Of a stretch of DNA of 64,000 nucleotides, positions 1 through 8,872 are shown one piece after another. Location of the stretch: contig JAEVYU010000061.1 in the NCBI GenBank assembly GCA_023392595.1, positions 1-64,000 of the forward strand, read 5' to 3'. Origin of the DNA: Bacillota bacterium (lineage in GTDB: Bacteria > Bacillota > UBA4882 > UBA8346). A program made the position numbers and the translations under genes. Positions within the stretch are counted from its first letter, which is position 1; every line of letters begins with the position of its first letter. The notes beneath the pieces are model-generated. The model made no database searches, was not told the DNA's origin, and saw only the letters and a program-made list of their open reading frames with translations.

Positions 1-28
1 CCATATCGCTGAAAGTTTGTTGTTTCAT
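1..28 (-). CDS. Transposase N-terminus, cut by window edge (IS5/IS1182-like)
   Basis: Only nine codons are visible (M-K-Q-Q-T-F-S-D-M), preceded by a good ribosome binding site (AAGGAG, 7 nt before the ATG at 28). This start resembles the N-terminus of IS5/IS1182-type transposases common in Bacillota, a match made from memory and on very few residues. The adjoining broken epimerase supports an insertion sequence here. The rest of the gene lies outside the window. Confidence 0.4.
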
Positions 29-122
29 GGATTTCTCCTTGATTTTGTTACCTTAATTATACGATGTCTCGCAGTTATGTTCCAGAAATCCCTTGAATTG
101 TTCCGTTTTAATCAGTGATTCC

Positions 123-224
123 CTAAATTTTATCATATATTACTACCTGATAACCCTCTTTAATCAATTCTTCAGCCAAATGGCTGCCAATAAAGCCTGC
201 ACCACCTGTGATTAATGCTTTCAT
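123..224 (-). pseudogene. Stump of NAD-dependent nucleotide-sugar epimerase/dehydratase (GalE-like)
   Basis: From the ATG at 224 (AGGAGG-like site just upstream) the frame encodes 33 residues and then stops. The sequence carries the Rossmann signature TGGAGFIGSHL at residues 6-16 and a second strand ending VVIYD, which is the N-terminus of an extended SDR sugar epimerase of about 300 residues. Nothing of the remaining 90 percent of the protein follows; instead the start of a transposase is met at position 28. I infer that an insertion sequence or deletion removed the rest. It would have been the most distal gene of the polysaccharide operon. Confidence 0.75.
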
Positions 225-315
225 AATACCTCCTGGGGTTTTGAAAAAAAACTGTTGCTTTTGTTAGAAAATCATTATCTTCTATCGAAAATATCTTTAT
301 ACAAGATTAATCATC

Positions 316-1470
316 TTATCGCATTTTTTCCCATGCAGCCTTTTGGTTTCCTTTTAAGAACCTAATAAACCCAATTAACTGAGCCCAAACCGTAAGGTAA
401 AAATATGCGATAAAACTAAAAGATTTTTTTTGAAAAAATGGTACGTCAGCAAATAAAATTCCAATAAATCCCACTAAATAAGTCATCACTAAAAGCAATA
501 AAATGAATTGATAAATTACAAAACTAAAACTTAATCGAACGAAAAAGAACGTTAATGTTAATAATATTACCGGTGAAATCCAGCGCAAAAATTTGTGAGA
601 AATGAACATGAATGAAATTACATTGGGCTTAAAAAAGTATCCAAGATATCGTAAATTTTTATAATTACCGGCAGCAATCCTTACTTTTCGATTGAATTCC
701 CTTTTGTAACTCCCACCGCTTGATTCCATGGAATAGCTTTCCGGTTCGTAAATGATTTTATATCCTTTTTTTACAATCAACATCGATTCTAAAAAGTCAT
801 CAACAGCCGTATCGCTCGGTAATTTTTCATATAATTTCCGGCGTATGGCATAAAGGGCTCCATCAGCGCCTATGACTGTTTTTATTTTACTTTCAGCCGA
901 TTTAATCAATGATTCTAGTTTCCAATAAAACCCTTCTTTGAAATCGATATCATCTCCATAACTCTGGACGATTCGTTTCTCTCCCGCCACACACCCAACC
1001 CGTGGATTAATGAAATGTCGAATTCCGTTAATAATCGCATCATGATTATATATGGCATTGGCATCGGAAAAGAAAATAATTTCGCCGCTACAATAAGCAA
1101 TCGCCTTATTAAGAACATTAGCTTTCCCTTCCCGGATTTCAAAAGCCAATAGTTTTACGTTTTTATGTTCCATTGTGAAGCGGTTTACGATTTCATTGGT
1201 TTTATCCGTTGAACCATCGGATGCAATGATAATTTCCAGGAAACTGGCTGGATAATTTAATGCCAAACTGTTTTGGATCTTATCGGCGATGACCTTTTCC
1301 TCGTTATAGGCTGCTATTAAAAGAGTAACTTGAGGTTGATAGTCTTCAACTCTTTCTTTTGGAATCATTTCCTTTGTAAAAAAGCACTTCCATAAAAGCA
1401 GCAATCCAGGATAAATAGTATATGGGAAGATAAATAACACCGCACATAATATGGCTAAGAATTGGATCAT
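316..1470 (-). CDS. Membrane glycosyltransferase, family 2
   Basis: 384 residues. It has an N-terminal membrane segment (about 1-30), a GT-A domain with TLLIAAYNEE (49-58), the nucleotide-binding ASDGSTD (83-89), the metal-binding SDAN (135-138) and the catalytic-base region VDDF (223-226). RKVRIAAGN (261-269) stands where processive enzymes carry QxxRW. Three C-terminal membrane segments follow (about 285-370). It is expected to transfer a sugar at the inner face of the cytoplasmic membrane during polysaccharide synthesis; donor and acceptor cannot be told. The ATG follows GAGGTAAATT. The gene starts 3 nt after the radical SAM gene, so the two are probably cotranslated. Confidence 0.88.
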   Translation of the reverse strand: MIQFLAILCAVLFIFPYTIYPGLLLLWKCFFTKEMIPKERVEDYQPQVTLLIAAYNEEKVIADKIQNSLALNYPASFLEIIIASDGSTDKTNEIVNRFTMEHKNVKLLAFEIREGKANVLNKAIAYCSGEIIFFSDANAIYNHDAIINGIRHFINPRVGCVAGEKRIVQSYGDDIDFKEGFYWKLESLIKSAESKIKTVIGADGALYAIRRKLYEKLPSDTAVDDFLESMLIVKKGYKIIYEPESYSMESSGGSYKREFNRKVRIAAGNYKNLRYLGYFFKPNVISFMFISHKFLRWISPVILLTLTFFFVRLSFSFVIYQFILLLLVMTYLVGFIGILFADVPFFQKKSFSFIAYFYLTVWAQLIGFIRFLKGNQKAAWEKMR

Positions 1471-1473
1471 AAT

Positions 1474-2934
1474 TTACCTCTTCACCAGATAACGGAAAAA
1501 TTTTTTGGCAGACATGATGATTCTTTTTCTTTCATTCGGTTCCAATACCATCTGCCGCATTTTGCCCACAATATAGCGGGGCCTTAAATAATATTCCTTC
1601 CGAGCCTTATTGCAAAAATCCACCAAATCTTGGCTTGTTAAACCATCCGTGGATATAACACAATTGTGCAGACCTTCCTCAGTAATCCACTGTGAAAAGT
1701 CACTGGTCGTTATATAATTATTCTTTTTCGCCCAGAAGTAAGCTTCCGCTCCTGGATAGACCATCAACGGAAAAAATTGAGCCGTATCGGTATTCAATTT
1801 TTTGGCGAAATTGAGTGTTTCCCGCATTGTTGCCGCAGTTTCACCAGGATTGCCAACCATAAAACAACCATGAACCAACAAACCGGCTTTTTGAGAGTTC
1901 TTCACAAAAGCGAATGACTGGTTAACCTTGATGCCTTTTTTCATTCCATTTAACACTTGCTGATTGCCGCTTTCAAAACCGGCAATCAGCAATCGGCATC
2001 CAGCTTCTTTCATCAGCTTCATCGCATCCAAATCTAAATTGACCCGGGCATTGACCCACCATTTGACTTTTTGATTGATTTTCTTTTCAATCAGCAAATG
2101 GCAAATCTGCTTGACCCGCTTAAGGTCTGCCGTAAAAGTATCATCTTCGATACCGACTTCCTTAACTTCCGGAAAGTTTTCAATAATATATTCAAATTCA
2201 GCAACTACATTTTCAGCGCTCCGCAGGCGGTATTTCTCCCGACCATGAAAAACCTGGGGATAAATACAATAAAAACAGCGATTGGGACAGCCTCTGCCGG
2301 TAAATATCATAATCATCGGGTATTCTGCCGCTGCAAAAAAATATTTTTTGACGTCTAGATGTTTCTTAATGACCTCGGAAATAAACGACAATTCATCTAA
2401 ATTATCGATAAAAGGCCGTTCCGGATTGCTAATAATCTTATTCTTATCTCTGTATGTCAAACCTAAGACAATTTTTAAATCATCTTTATTCTCCAAAGTT
2501 TGTGCCAAATCTCTCAAAGTATATTCGTATTCTCTGCGGGCGATGGCATCGACTGCTTTATTCAGATTCAACGTTTCTTCGGGTAAAGCAGTTGGATGTG
2601 TTCCCACCAAGACCACAAAACAATTAGAAATTATTTTTTTAATTTCCGCTGCTATCTCTATATCATTATAAATACTGGGTGTGCTTGTATTAACCACTGT
2701 CAGTTCAGGACTAAATTCCCGGATGATTTCATAGGTTCTTTCTTTGTCATATTCATAAGCACAGGAATCGATTAATCTCACATAATGACCCGCCGCTTCT
2801 AAAACCCCGGTAGCATATAACAGCCAAACAGGAAAATAAATAGTTCCACTTTTGGTAATCCCCGGGCTGCGTTGTTCCCTGGAAAACCTACCAAACTCCG
2901 TTTTGAAAGGTGGATTGAGCATTAATATTTTCAT
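1474..2934 (-). CDS. B12-binding radical SAM protein
   Basis: 486 residues. The N-terminal half (about 1-170) is a cobalamin-binding Rossmann-like domain beginning with LNPPF (6-10) and carrying VGTHPTALPEE (110-120). A radical SAM domain follows, with the cluster-binding CxxxCxxC at C216, C220 and C223, and a region typical of B12-radical SAM enzymes (IEDDTFTADLKR). Members of this class often methylate unactivated carbons, but many are uncharacterised. In this locus a role in modifying a sugar or a lipid carrier is an inference. The start has a strong site, AGGGGGCAT. Lone B12-radical SAM genes are uncommon but not unknown in polysaccharide loci. Confidence 0.85.
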   Translation of the reverse strand: MKILMLNPPFKTEFGRFSREQRSPGITKSGTIYFPVWLLYATGVLEAAGHYVRLIDSCAYEYDKERTYEIIREFSPELTVVNTSTPSIYNDIEIAAEIKKIISNCFVVLVGTHPTALPEETLNLNKAVDAIARREYEYTLRDLAQTLENKDDLKIVLGLTYRDKNKIISNPERPFIDNLDELSFISEVIKKHLDVKKYFFAAAEYPMIMIFTGRGCPNRCFYCIYPQVFHGREKYRLRSAENVVAEFEYIIENFPEVKEVGIEDDTFTADLKRVKQICHLLIEKKINQKVKWWVNARVNLDLDAMKLMKEAGCRLLIAGFESGNQQVLNGMKKGIKVNQSFAFVKNSQKAGLLVHGCFMVGNPGETAATMRETLNFAKKLNTDTAQFFPLMVYPGAEAYFWAKKNNYITTSDFSQWITEEGLHNCVISTDGLTSQDLVDFCNKARKEYYLRPRYIVGKMRQMVLEPNERKRIIMSAKKFFRYLVKR

Positions 2935-2986
2935 GAGATATGCCCCCTATTTCCTAGAATAAACTTTGACTATCAACTTGGAATTT

Positions 2987-4015
2987 TTATCTTTTTATCA
3001 AAAAATCTCTATACGCTTTAAATAATGGCTTCAATAGCCGCAATTGTCGTTTATATATAAAATAACAAATCTTAAGTATCAATCGTAAAGAAAGAATTAA
3101 CCATATCCGGTACGAATTGAATTTACAAGCGTATTTCAAAGTGCTTAAATTGCTATAATATTCCGATTGAAGAGATTTGTATTTAAGATCAGGGCTGCTA
3201 CCTACTGATTTTCCCTCTTTATGATAAACAATACTGCCTTCCGCATAACCGAGTTTATATTTTCCCTTGGCTCTAGTGGCCCAATCCAATTCTTCGCGGT
3301 ATAAGAAATATTCTTCACCCATAAGTCCAATATCATTTAAAAAACTTTTTGAAACAAGCATTGAAGCACCGACCACATAATCCATTTTCCTTTCAATCTT
3401 TTCGTTATCAAGGAGTTCGTTTTTGTCTTTGAATATACCAATGTGTTTTGGAATACCAAGCCATGAATTATAAGTCGCTCCTCCATGCGCTTGCACTTTT
3501 TGTGGATCGCTATAATAAAGAAGAGTTGAACCACAAATTCCAATTGCGGGGTCTTTCTCCATTCTGTTTACAAGTTGAGTAAGGGTATCAGGCTGGATTA
3601 TTGTATCATTATTTAGTAACCAAACATATTTAAAATCATTACGTTTTAGAGCATAACGAATCCCTACATTATTGCCTCCGGCAAAACCAAGATTAGCTCC
3701 GGTTTGAATTAATATCAACCCAGAATCTTCCTTTTCATTACCACCGTTTTCAGCCAAATAACGGTTATAACAGGATACTGAAAGAGGTTTTTTAATTAAG
3801 CAACTTTTTTTATCACTTTCATTCATTCGCTTATCATCCATAAACATTTCTTCAGCCCATTGGTGTATCCTTTTTAAATCATTATCGAATGAATAATTAT
3901 CACAAACTATTACCCTGAATAATGGATATTCACTTCGAAAAACACTCTCTAAGCATTCAATTGTGTCTTTCCATCCATTCCAATTTAAAATGATAATGTA
4001 AATACAATCACACAT
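2987..4015 (-). CDS. Glycosyltransferase family 2 (rhamnosyltransferase-like)
   Basis: About 342 residues from the ATG at 4015, which follows AGAGGGTA. A longer frame runs to 4078, but that would overlap the upstream gene and lacks a ribosome site. Motifs: YIIILNWNGWKDT at the N-terminus, CDNYSFDND as nucleotide-binding loop, NLGFAGGNNVGI, LLNNDT as the DxD-like metal site and a late EELDWATR segment, all typical of the WbbL/RfbF-like branch of GT2. The C-terminal helical tail is basic and partly hydrophobic, suggesting membrane contact. It probably adds one sugar to the lipid-linked repeat unit. Confidence 0.85.
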   Translation of the reverse strand: MCDCIYIIILNWNGWKDTIECLESVFRSEYPLFRVIVCDNYSFDNDLKRIHQWAEEMFMDDKRMNESDKKSCLIKKPLSVSCYNRYLAENGGNEKEDSGLILIQTGANLGFAGGNNVGIRYALKRNDFKYVWLLNNDTIIQPDTLTQLVNRMEKDPAIGICGSTLLYYSDPQKVQAHGGATYNSWLGIPKHIGIFKDKNELLDNEKIERKMDYVVGASMLVSKSFLNDIGLMGEEYFLYREELDWATRAKGKYKLGYAEGSIVYHKEGKSVGSSPDLKYKSLQSEYYSNLSTLKYACKFNSYRIWLILSLRLILKICYFIYKRQLRLLKPLFKAYRDFLIKR

Positions 4016-4040
4016 GAATACCCTCTGTAAACTAATATCT

Positions 4041-5030
4041 TTAAAAATTTCGTTTTCTATACAATAAATCCTTTCCAATACTTCGCCATGAACTTGAAAA
4101 TCTTTGATAATTTCCCCGTGCTATTTCTTTCAATATTATTTCCCACTTTTCCAGCCCTGAAGAGGAATAAATTTTAACTCGAGCTTTTATAAATTCAATT
4201 TTTTCATCAACCAAGCGAATGATATGCTCGATATCATAAATTCCATAGGTTTTAAATGTTTCTAACCGTTTTTTTAAATCAAATTGGCCGGAAAGAGCTT
4301 TTATATATTCTGTCGAACCTGCAAAATTCTGAGCAACTTTAACTTGGTCAAAAAGGCTAATTTGAACACCTATTTGTTGTTGATTATGTTGACGATATTT
4401 AATTAAACATTCTGATAATGCTAATCCTTTTATACCTATTGCTGATGCTATAAATGCTATCCAACCATCGTGAAACCAATTATCCGAAATAGGCAAAATT
4501 TTATCCTTTAACTCCGCTTTAAATGCCACAGTTGCACCGGTAATATAATTTTTTCGTATTAAAACTTCAACTTGTTTATTTTGTTTAAAATCTTGTAATA
4601 TTCTTCCGTTAAAATTTAATACATTCCATAAAGTATTTCCTAAAGACTTAAGTTCTTCATCCACCAGCTCAGCATCACTAAATACATATCCTATATTTTT
4701 ATTATCTGCAAAAGCTTGCATTATTTTTTCAATCTTTTGATATTCCCAAATATCATCCTGATCGGAGAGAAAAATAATATCACTCGTACATAAACTGATG
4801 GCTTTTTCAAAATTTTTAGTAGAACCGAGATTTTGTTCATTCTCGATACAGCGAACTGGAAAAGCGGAATGTGCTGCAAATGATTTTACTATCGCTGCTG
4901 TATGATCATTCGAACAATCATCACAGACGATCAATTCATCTGGTAATCTGGATTGTGTAAAAATACTCTGAAGTTGTTCCTTTATATACTTTGAACCATT
5001 AAAAGTGCACATTGCAACTGATATCTTCAT
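4041..5030 (-). CDS. Glycosyltransferase family 2
   Basis: 329 residues. It starts with ISVAMCTFNGSKYI (residues 3-16), has CDDCSNDHT as the nucleotide-binding loop and FLSDQDDIW as the metal/donor site, a signature shared with rhamnosyl- and galactosyltransferases of capsule and O-antigen loci. YRQH and the distal helical region complete a standard soluble GT2 with a variable C-terminus. The start follows AGAGGTAAA. It lies 25 nt upstream of the next GT2 gene. The sugar transferred is unknown. Confidence 0.87.
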   Translation of the reverse strand: MKISVAMCTFNGSKYIKEQLQSIFTQSRLPDELIVCDDCSNDHTAAIVKSFAAHSAFPVRCIENEQNLGSTKNFEKAISLCTSDIIFLSDQDDIWEYQKIEKIMQAFADNKNIGYVFSDAELVDEELKSLGNTLWNVLNFNGRILQDFKQNKQVEVLIRKNYITGATVAFKAELKDKILPISDNWFHDGWIAFIASAIGIKGLALSECLIKYRQHNQQQIGVQISLFDQVKVAQNFAGSTEYIKALSGQFDLKKRLETFKTYGIYDIEHIIRLVDEKIEFIKARVKIYSSSGLEKWEIILKEIARGNYQRFSSSWRSIGKDLLYRKRNF

Positions 5031-5145
5031 TTTACCTCTATAGATACAACCTATTTATAATTTTTGTTGTTCCGTCAGAAAAGCATCAATAGTTTATGAT
5101 TTTATCATTCAAAAGGATTCCTATATGATGTTTTTCAAAAGTCAG

Positions 5146-6384
5146 TTAACATATGCTTTCAATGACTTGAATTAACTCTTTGGTCTGCTTTTCCCGGGAA
5201 AAACGATTGATTTCATCCCAATCAGGATCAAAATCAACACAATTCATGATCTTTTTAAATCCTTCCATAATCCCATCTACAGTAAAATCAGTGACAATAC
5301 CTGTTTTCGTTCTATTTATTATATTTTCTGCTTCATTACCCTTGCATATTCCTAATATCGGTTTATTCATAAAAATATACTCCAAAAGTTTAGTACTTAC
5401 GACACTTTTTGTATCTAAATCTCCATAAAATAAAAGTGCACTGCAGTCTGTTCTCATTATCTTAAGGCCATCTTTTCTATCAATTAAGCCATAATATTTA
5501 ATTACATCTCCCAAATTATACTTTTTTATCAGATCCATTTCTTTATCTGCTAGTCTTCCATATATACTTAGTTCAAAATTTTTTATTTCGATGACTCCAT
5601 TTCTTTTCAAATTGTCCAAAGCATAAATTAATGGATAAAAATCTCTTCGATAGCTAGAACTCCCAAATCCACCAAAATGTATGATTCTAAATTTATTAAA
5701 TACTTTCCCCTTTACAGTTAAATCTATTAATTTTAGATCATCCGTATCAAAACCATTATAAATTGTCCTTATCTTTTTTATATTGTAATGTCTTTCAAAA
5801 TACTTGGTTATTGGAGGAGAAACCGTTAGTATTTCATCAGAATTTCTGACTATTTTTTTTTCTAAAATCTTAGCGATAAACTTCTGGAAAAAGTTGAATT
5901 TTTCTAAACCCTCGAATAGAAAACCGTCTCTAAAATCTAAGATTAGTGGAATATCATATCTCCTTTTAATATATAGCCCAAGTAATGAACAATTTATCGG
6001 GGGAAATGTTGCAAAAACAATATCTGGTTTTGTTTCGGATATTATTTCTCCAATTTTTCTTTTAACATTAAAATTCCAATAATAGTTATAAATAAAAACA
6101 AAACCTATTTTATATAATATTTTTCTTATAATCTTAATAGAAAGAATACTGATTCTACCGATTCTCTTGATAACTTTTTTTCCTTTTAAATTATCATCGA
6201 AGGTTTTAATCCGATAAATATTCCTTTCTTGTTCTTGATCGACAAACTTAAAATAGTCAGCTGTAATAATATAAGCATTATAGCCATTTTTTTTTAAATA
6301 TTTAGCAAAAGCATACGGCCTTTGAACTCCCCCGTTTGATTGAGGAGGATAATGAAATGCAATTATTAATACATTTTTCGCCAT
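5146..6384 (-). CDS. Glycosyltransferase family 4 (GT-B fold)
   Basis: 412 residues. The N-terminal acceptor domain opens with VLIIAFHYPPQSNGGVQRP (5-23), the typical start of GT4 enzymes that act on lipid-linked sugars. The C-terminal donor domain contains IIHFGGFG (about 235), YYGLIDRKDGLKIM and the LLEYIFMNKPILGI segment that normally binds the nucleotide-sugar. A very AT-rich stretch in the N-terminal half encodes a basic, Ile/Lys-rich region likely to touch the membrane. The start has AAGGAGAAACA. Probably retaining transfer to the growing repeat unit. Confidence 0.85.
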   Translation of the reverse strand: MAKNVLIIAFHYPPQSNGGVQRPYAFAKYLKKNGYNAYIITADYFKFVDQEQERNIYRIKTFDDNLKGKKVIKRIGRISILSIKIIRKILYKIGFVFIYNYYWNFNVKRKIGEIISETKPDIVFATFPPINCSLLGLYIKRRYDIPLILDFRDGFLFEGLEKFNFFQKFIAKILEKKIVRNSDEILTVSPPITKYFERHYNIKKIRTIYNGFDTDDLKLIDLTVKGKVFNKFRIIHFGGFGSSSYRRDFYPLIYALDNLKRNGVIEIKNFELSIYGRLADKEMDLIKKYNLGDVIKYYGLIDRKDGLKIMRTDCSALLFYGDLDTKSVVSTKLLEYIFMNKPILGICKGNEAENIINRTKTGIVTDFTVDGIMEGFKKIMNCVDFDPDWDEINRFSREKQTKELIQVIESIC

Positions 6385-6439
6385 TGTTTCTCCTTGGTAT
6401 CATTTCCACTAAATTTTCCTTAAAGTTAAATGCATTATT

Positions 6440-7420
6440 CTAATGAAGCTTTTTGCAAACGGCAACAACAAAATCGCTGGAAATTTCGCCCACTTCCATC
6501 AATTTATCCTCAATATCAAAACATATTTTTAATAGTTCTTTACCACACTGGTCTTCCGGTGAAAAATTTTGGGCAATATCACTCAATAACATATGTATAA
6601 TAGTACCGCCAAATGGTCTGAATTCCACTATTTCAAATTTTTCCTTCAACATTGGAATAATATTTGCTGATTCTATTGCTTCGGAAGGATCACCAAGCTT
6701 CATTCGTAATCTACTCAGCCTAACGATCTTCTTCTGTAATTTTCCTGTACTCCATTTTATTTTATATTTACTGGGTAAAATTTGTAACAAACCATTTATT
6801 ATTTCCAACTGACGTGTTGTCCATTGAAATTGAGTAGGCCCCACATATTCATGAATAATAAAATATCCATCATCTTTTAATAGAGCATTAACTGTATCCA
6901 ACACATTAGCTACGGGTGAAAAATGATGTAAAGAGCCCATAGTAAATATAACATCGTATTTTTTTGCTTTAATTTCTAAATTATACACATCACCTTGAAA
7001 AAAATTGACGACATCACTATATCCGCTGCTTTTTGCTAATTCTCGCGCGCGTTCTACTCGAAAAGGCGTTATATCAAAGGCATCTATACGCTTATACTTT
7101 CCAGATTGGGCTAAAGCTATTTCATTCCTCCCCAAACCGCTACCTAGGGATAATGCAGTTAAATTGTTACAATCCTTCAAGACTTTTTCACCAATATAAG
7201 TAAAAAAATCGATTTTTGCATCTCCTGAAATCTTGTAGTTCCATCGTTCCTTTACTAATGGTATGCTTCCCCATCCCGGAGGGCTTTCTTTGGACCAGGT
7301 TTTAATTACCTTTTTTTTATTGCTTTTAAAAATATGGGCAACCTTATTAAACCTTTTCTCCAAAAAAATTATTTTGTATAATGCAAAAATATCATCGCTA
7401 TTTATCAAATTATTAAACAT
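6440..7420 (-). CDS. Class I SAM-dependent methyltransferase
   Basis: 326 residues. An N-terminal segment of about 90 residues, which includes SPPGWGSIPLVKERW, precedes a class I methyltransferase fold with the SAM loop LSLGSGLGRNE (about 95-105), an acidic ribose-binding strand DAFDITP and GDVYNL for adenine contact. MGSLHHFSP marks strand 4. The C-terminal third is specific to this subfamily. Methyltransferases of this type in capsule loci cap or decorate sugars; the target is not readable. The start follows GGAGGCAAATA and lies beside the end of the deacetylase gene. Confidence 0.82.
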   Translation of the reverse strand: MFNNLINSDDIFALYKIIFLEKRFNKVAHIFKSNKKKVIKTWSKESPPGWGSIPLVKERWNYKISGDAKIDFFTYIGEKVLKDCNNLTALSLGSGLGRNEIALAQSGKYKRIDAFDITPFRVERARELAKSSGYSDVVNFFQGDVYNLEIKAKKYDVIFTMGSLHHFSPVANVLDTVNALLKDDGYFIIHEYVGPTQFQWTTRQLEIINGLLQILPSKYKIKWSTGKLQKKIVRLSRLRMKLGDPSEAIESANIIPMLKEKFEIVEFRPFGGTIIHMLLSDIAQNFSPEDQCGKELLKICFDIEDKLMEVGEISSDFVVAVCKKLH

Positions 7421-7479
7421 TATTTGCCTCCATAACTTCTAACATATACTCACTTTTACCTCGAAATAAAATTTGATAA

Positions 7480-8871
7480 CTATATCGCATCAGCCAACGA
7501 ATTCCGCAATAACAAGGATTTTTCTTCTTCAGCAAAAACATGATTATGCCATAACATACTAAACTGCCCATCAAACATCTTACATCTTTCCCGAAGTTTA
7601 GATATTTCATTTAAAGCGGCCTGATAAGAAAGCCCCATATATCCTTCGTCAAATGTTCCATCCATAATTATCAAAGGCCGTTCTTTTATTTTTAATTTTT
7701 GTTTACTTAAAATATCAAATGTAGAAAACTCATAGCAAATCCCGCAACGAAATCCAATATAATCTGCAAAACCTAAAGTTGTATCATAATTCAATCCAAT
7801 TTGTTCAAGATCCCGCCATGTTTGGCCCGGGTCCCACCGCAAATAATGTTGGCGTCCTCCCCATATATCTTGATAAATTCCTAATTCGTCGCATAAATTT
7901 TTTAACCTTTTAAACTCAGCTTGATGCTGAATAAAATTGTTATAACTGATATAACTACCGTGATAACCGATTTCATGTCCTCTATCACAAATAGATTTTA
8001 AAAGAGAGCGAATATATGGGTGTTCAAGTTGATATCCTCCATTTATTTTCAAATGATTATCAGGAATAAAATAAAAGGCGCTTATCAAACCTCTTCGCTC
8101 GCTAAAATCCATAATCTTATCAAATGTATTAAAAGGATCAGATTGAATATTGCCTGATTTAACTGAAATCGATCTTGTCAAATTTTCAATAGCCATTTCC
8201 GGCTTTTTCCGTTTAATCAGATCACCACCCAGGCCCCTTATTAAAGAAAGAGGAGACTTAAAGGCATATTTATATGGTTGGTCGACATCATGACTCAGAT
8301 ATACTTGAAACTTACGGGATTTGCGCTCCAAAGAGGGCCATAAATATTTTAAACACCACCAAAAGATTTCCAAATATTCATTAATTATCGGCCGATCCAA
8401 AAAACCTTCTTCGAAGGCGAGAGAGGCTTTAGCCGGAAAACGGTTATGGATATCTCTTTCTTGCTTAACCAGTTCTTCATAACGGGTCAACATAAAAAAA
8501 GCAGAACCGAAAATATCTAAACCCAACGATATCTTTTCTCCCTTTACTGCAAAAAAACCATCTTTAGTAGGAGCTTGTCCATATATTATTGGAATTTGAT
8601 GATTGACCGTAACGGCTGTAATAGGGGTGGAAGATAAATCCCAAATTTTTAGAGGGCATTTAGGTAAAGATTGCTCCTTTAACCATAACATTTCCTCAAC
8701 TTTAAATAAACCATCTGAAACTAATAATTCTTTTCCATCAAGGGTAATTAAAATATTGTCCCTTTTGTCAAAACACACCTTATACTCTACACCAAGGAAC
8801 TCTTTAAAAACAAGGGAATATATATATTCGCGTTCAACTTGAAAATTAATTGGCGATTTAATTATTAAAAT
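7480..8871 (-). CDS. Polysaccharide deacetylase family protein (N-terminal extension plus NodB-like domain)
   Basis: The NodB-like domain contains the metal-binding YLSHDVDQP motif and RGHEIGYHGSYISY. It is preceded by about 150 residues typical of the long deacetylases of polysaccharide loci. A GTG at 8778 would give 432 residues. However, the frame stays open to 8877, and the extra codons encode family-like sequence (residues such as EREYIYSLVFKEFLG). No ATG, GTG or TTG exists in that extension; the best-placed initiator is ATT at 8871, 9 nt after GGGG and one base after the stop of the upstream gene. I therefore extend the gene and flag the start. The C-terminus ends soon after the WHNH motif; a second frame (7413-7500 region) could continue it if an A-run indel exists. 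Confidence 0.75.
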   Translation of the reverse strand: MLIIKSPINFQVEREYIYSLVFKEFLGVEYKVCFDKRDNILITLDGKELLVSDGLFKVEEMLWLKEQSLPKCPLKIWDLSSTPITAVTVNHQIPIIYGQAPTKDGFFAVKGEKISLGLDIFGSAFFMLTRYEELVKQERDIHNRFPAKASLAFEEGFLDRPIINEYLEIFWWCLKYLWPSLERKSRKFQVYLSHDVDQPYKYAFKSPLSLIRGLGGDLIKRKKPEMAIENLTRSISVKSGNIQSDPFNTFDKIMDFSERRGLISAFYFIPDNHLKINGGYQLEHPYIRSLLKSICDRGHEIGYHGSYISYNNFIQHQAEFKRLKNLCDELGIYQDIWGGRQHYLRWDPGQTWRDLEQIGLNYDTTLGFADYIGFRCGICYEFSTFDILSKQKLKIKERPLIIMDGTFDEGYMGLSYQAALNEISKLRERCKMFDGQFSMLWHNHVFAEEEKSLLLRNSLADAI

Positions 8872-8872
8872 G

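Noticed and set aside
7413..7610. 65-codon frame overlapping the end of the deacetylase
   Set aside because: No ribosome site for the internal start. Its last 30 codons could be a frameshifted C-terminus of the deacetylase (A5 run near 7525), but the deacetylase frame already ends plausibly after its WHNH motif.
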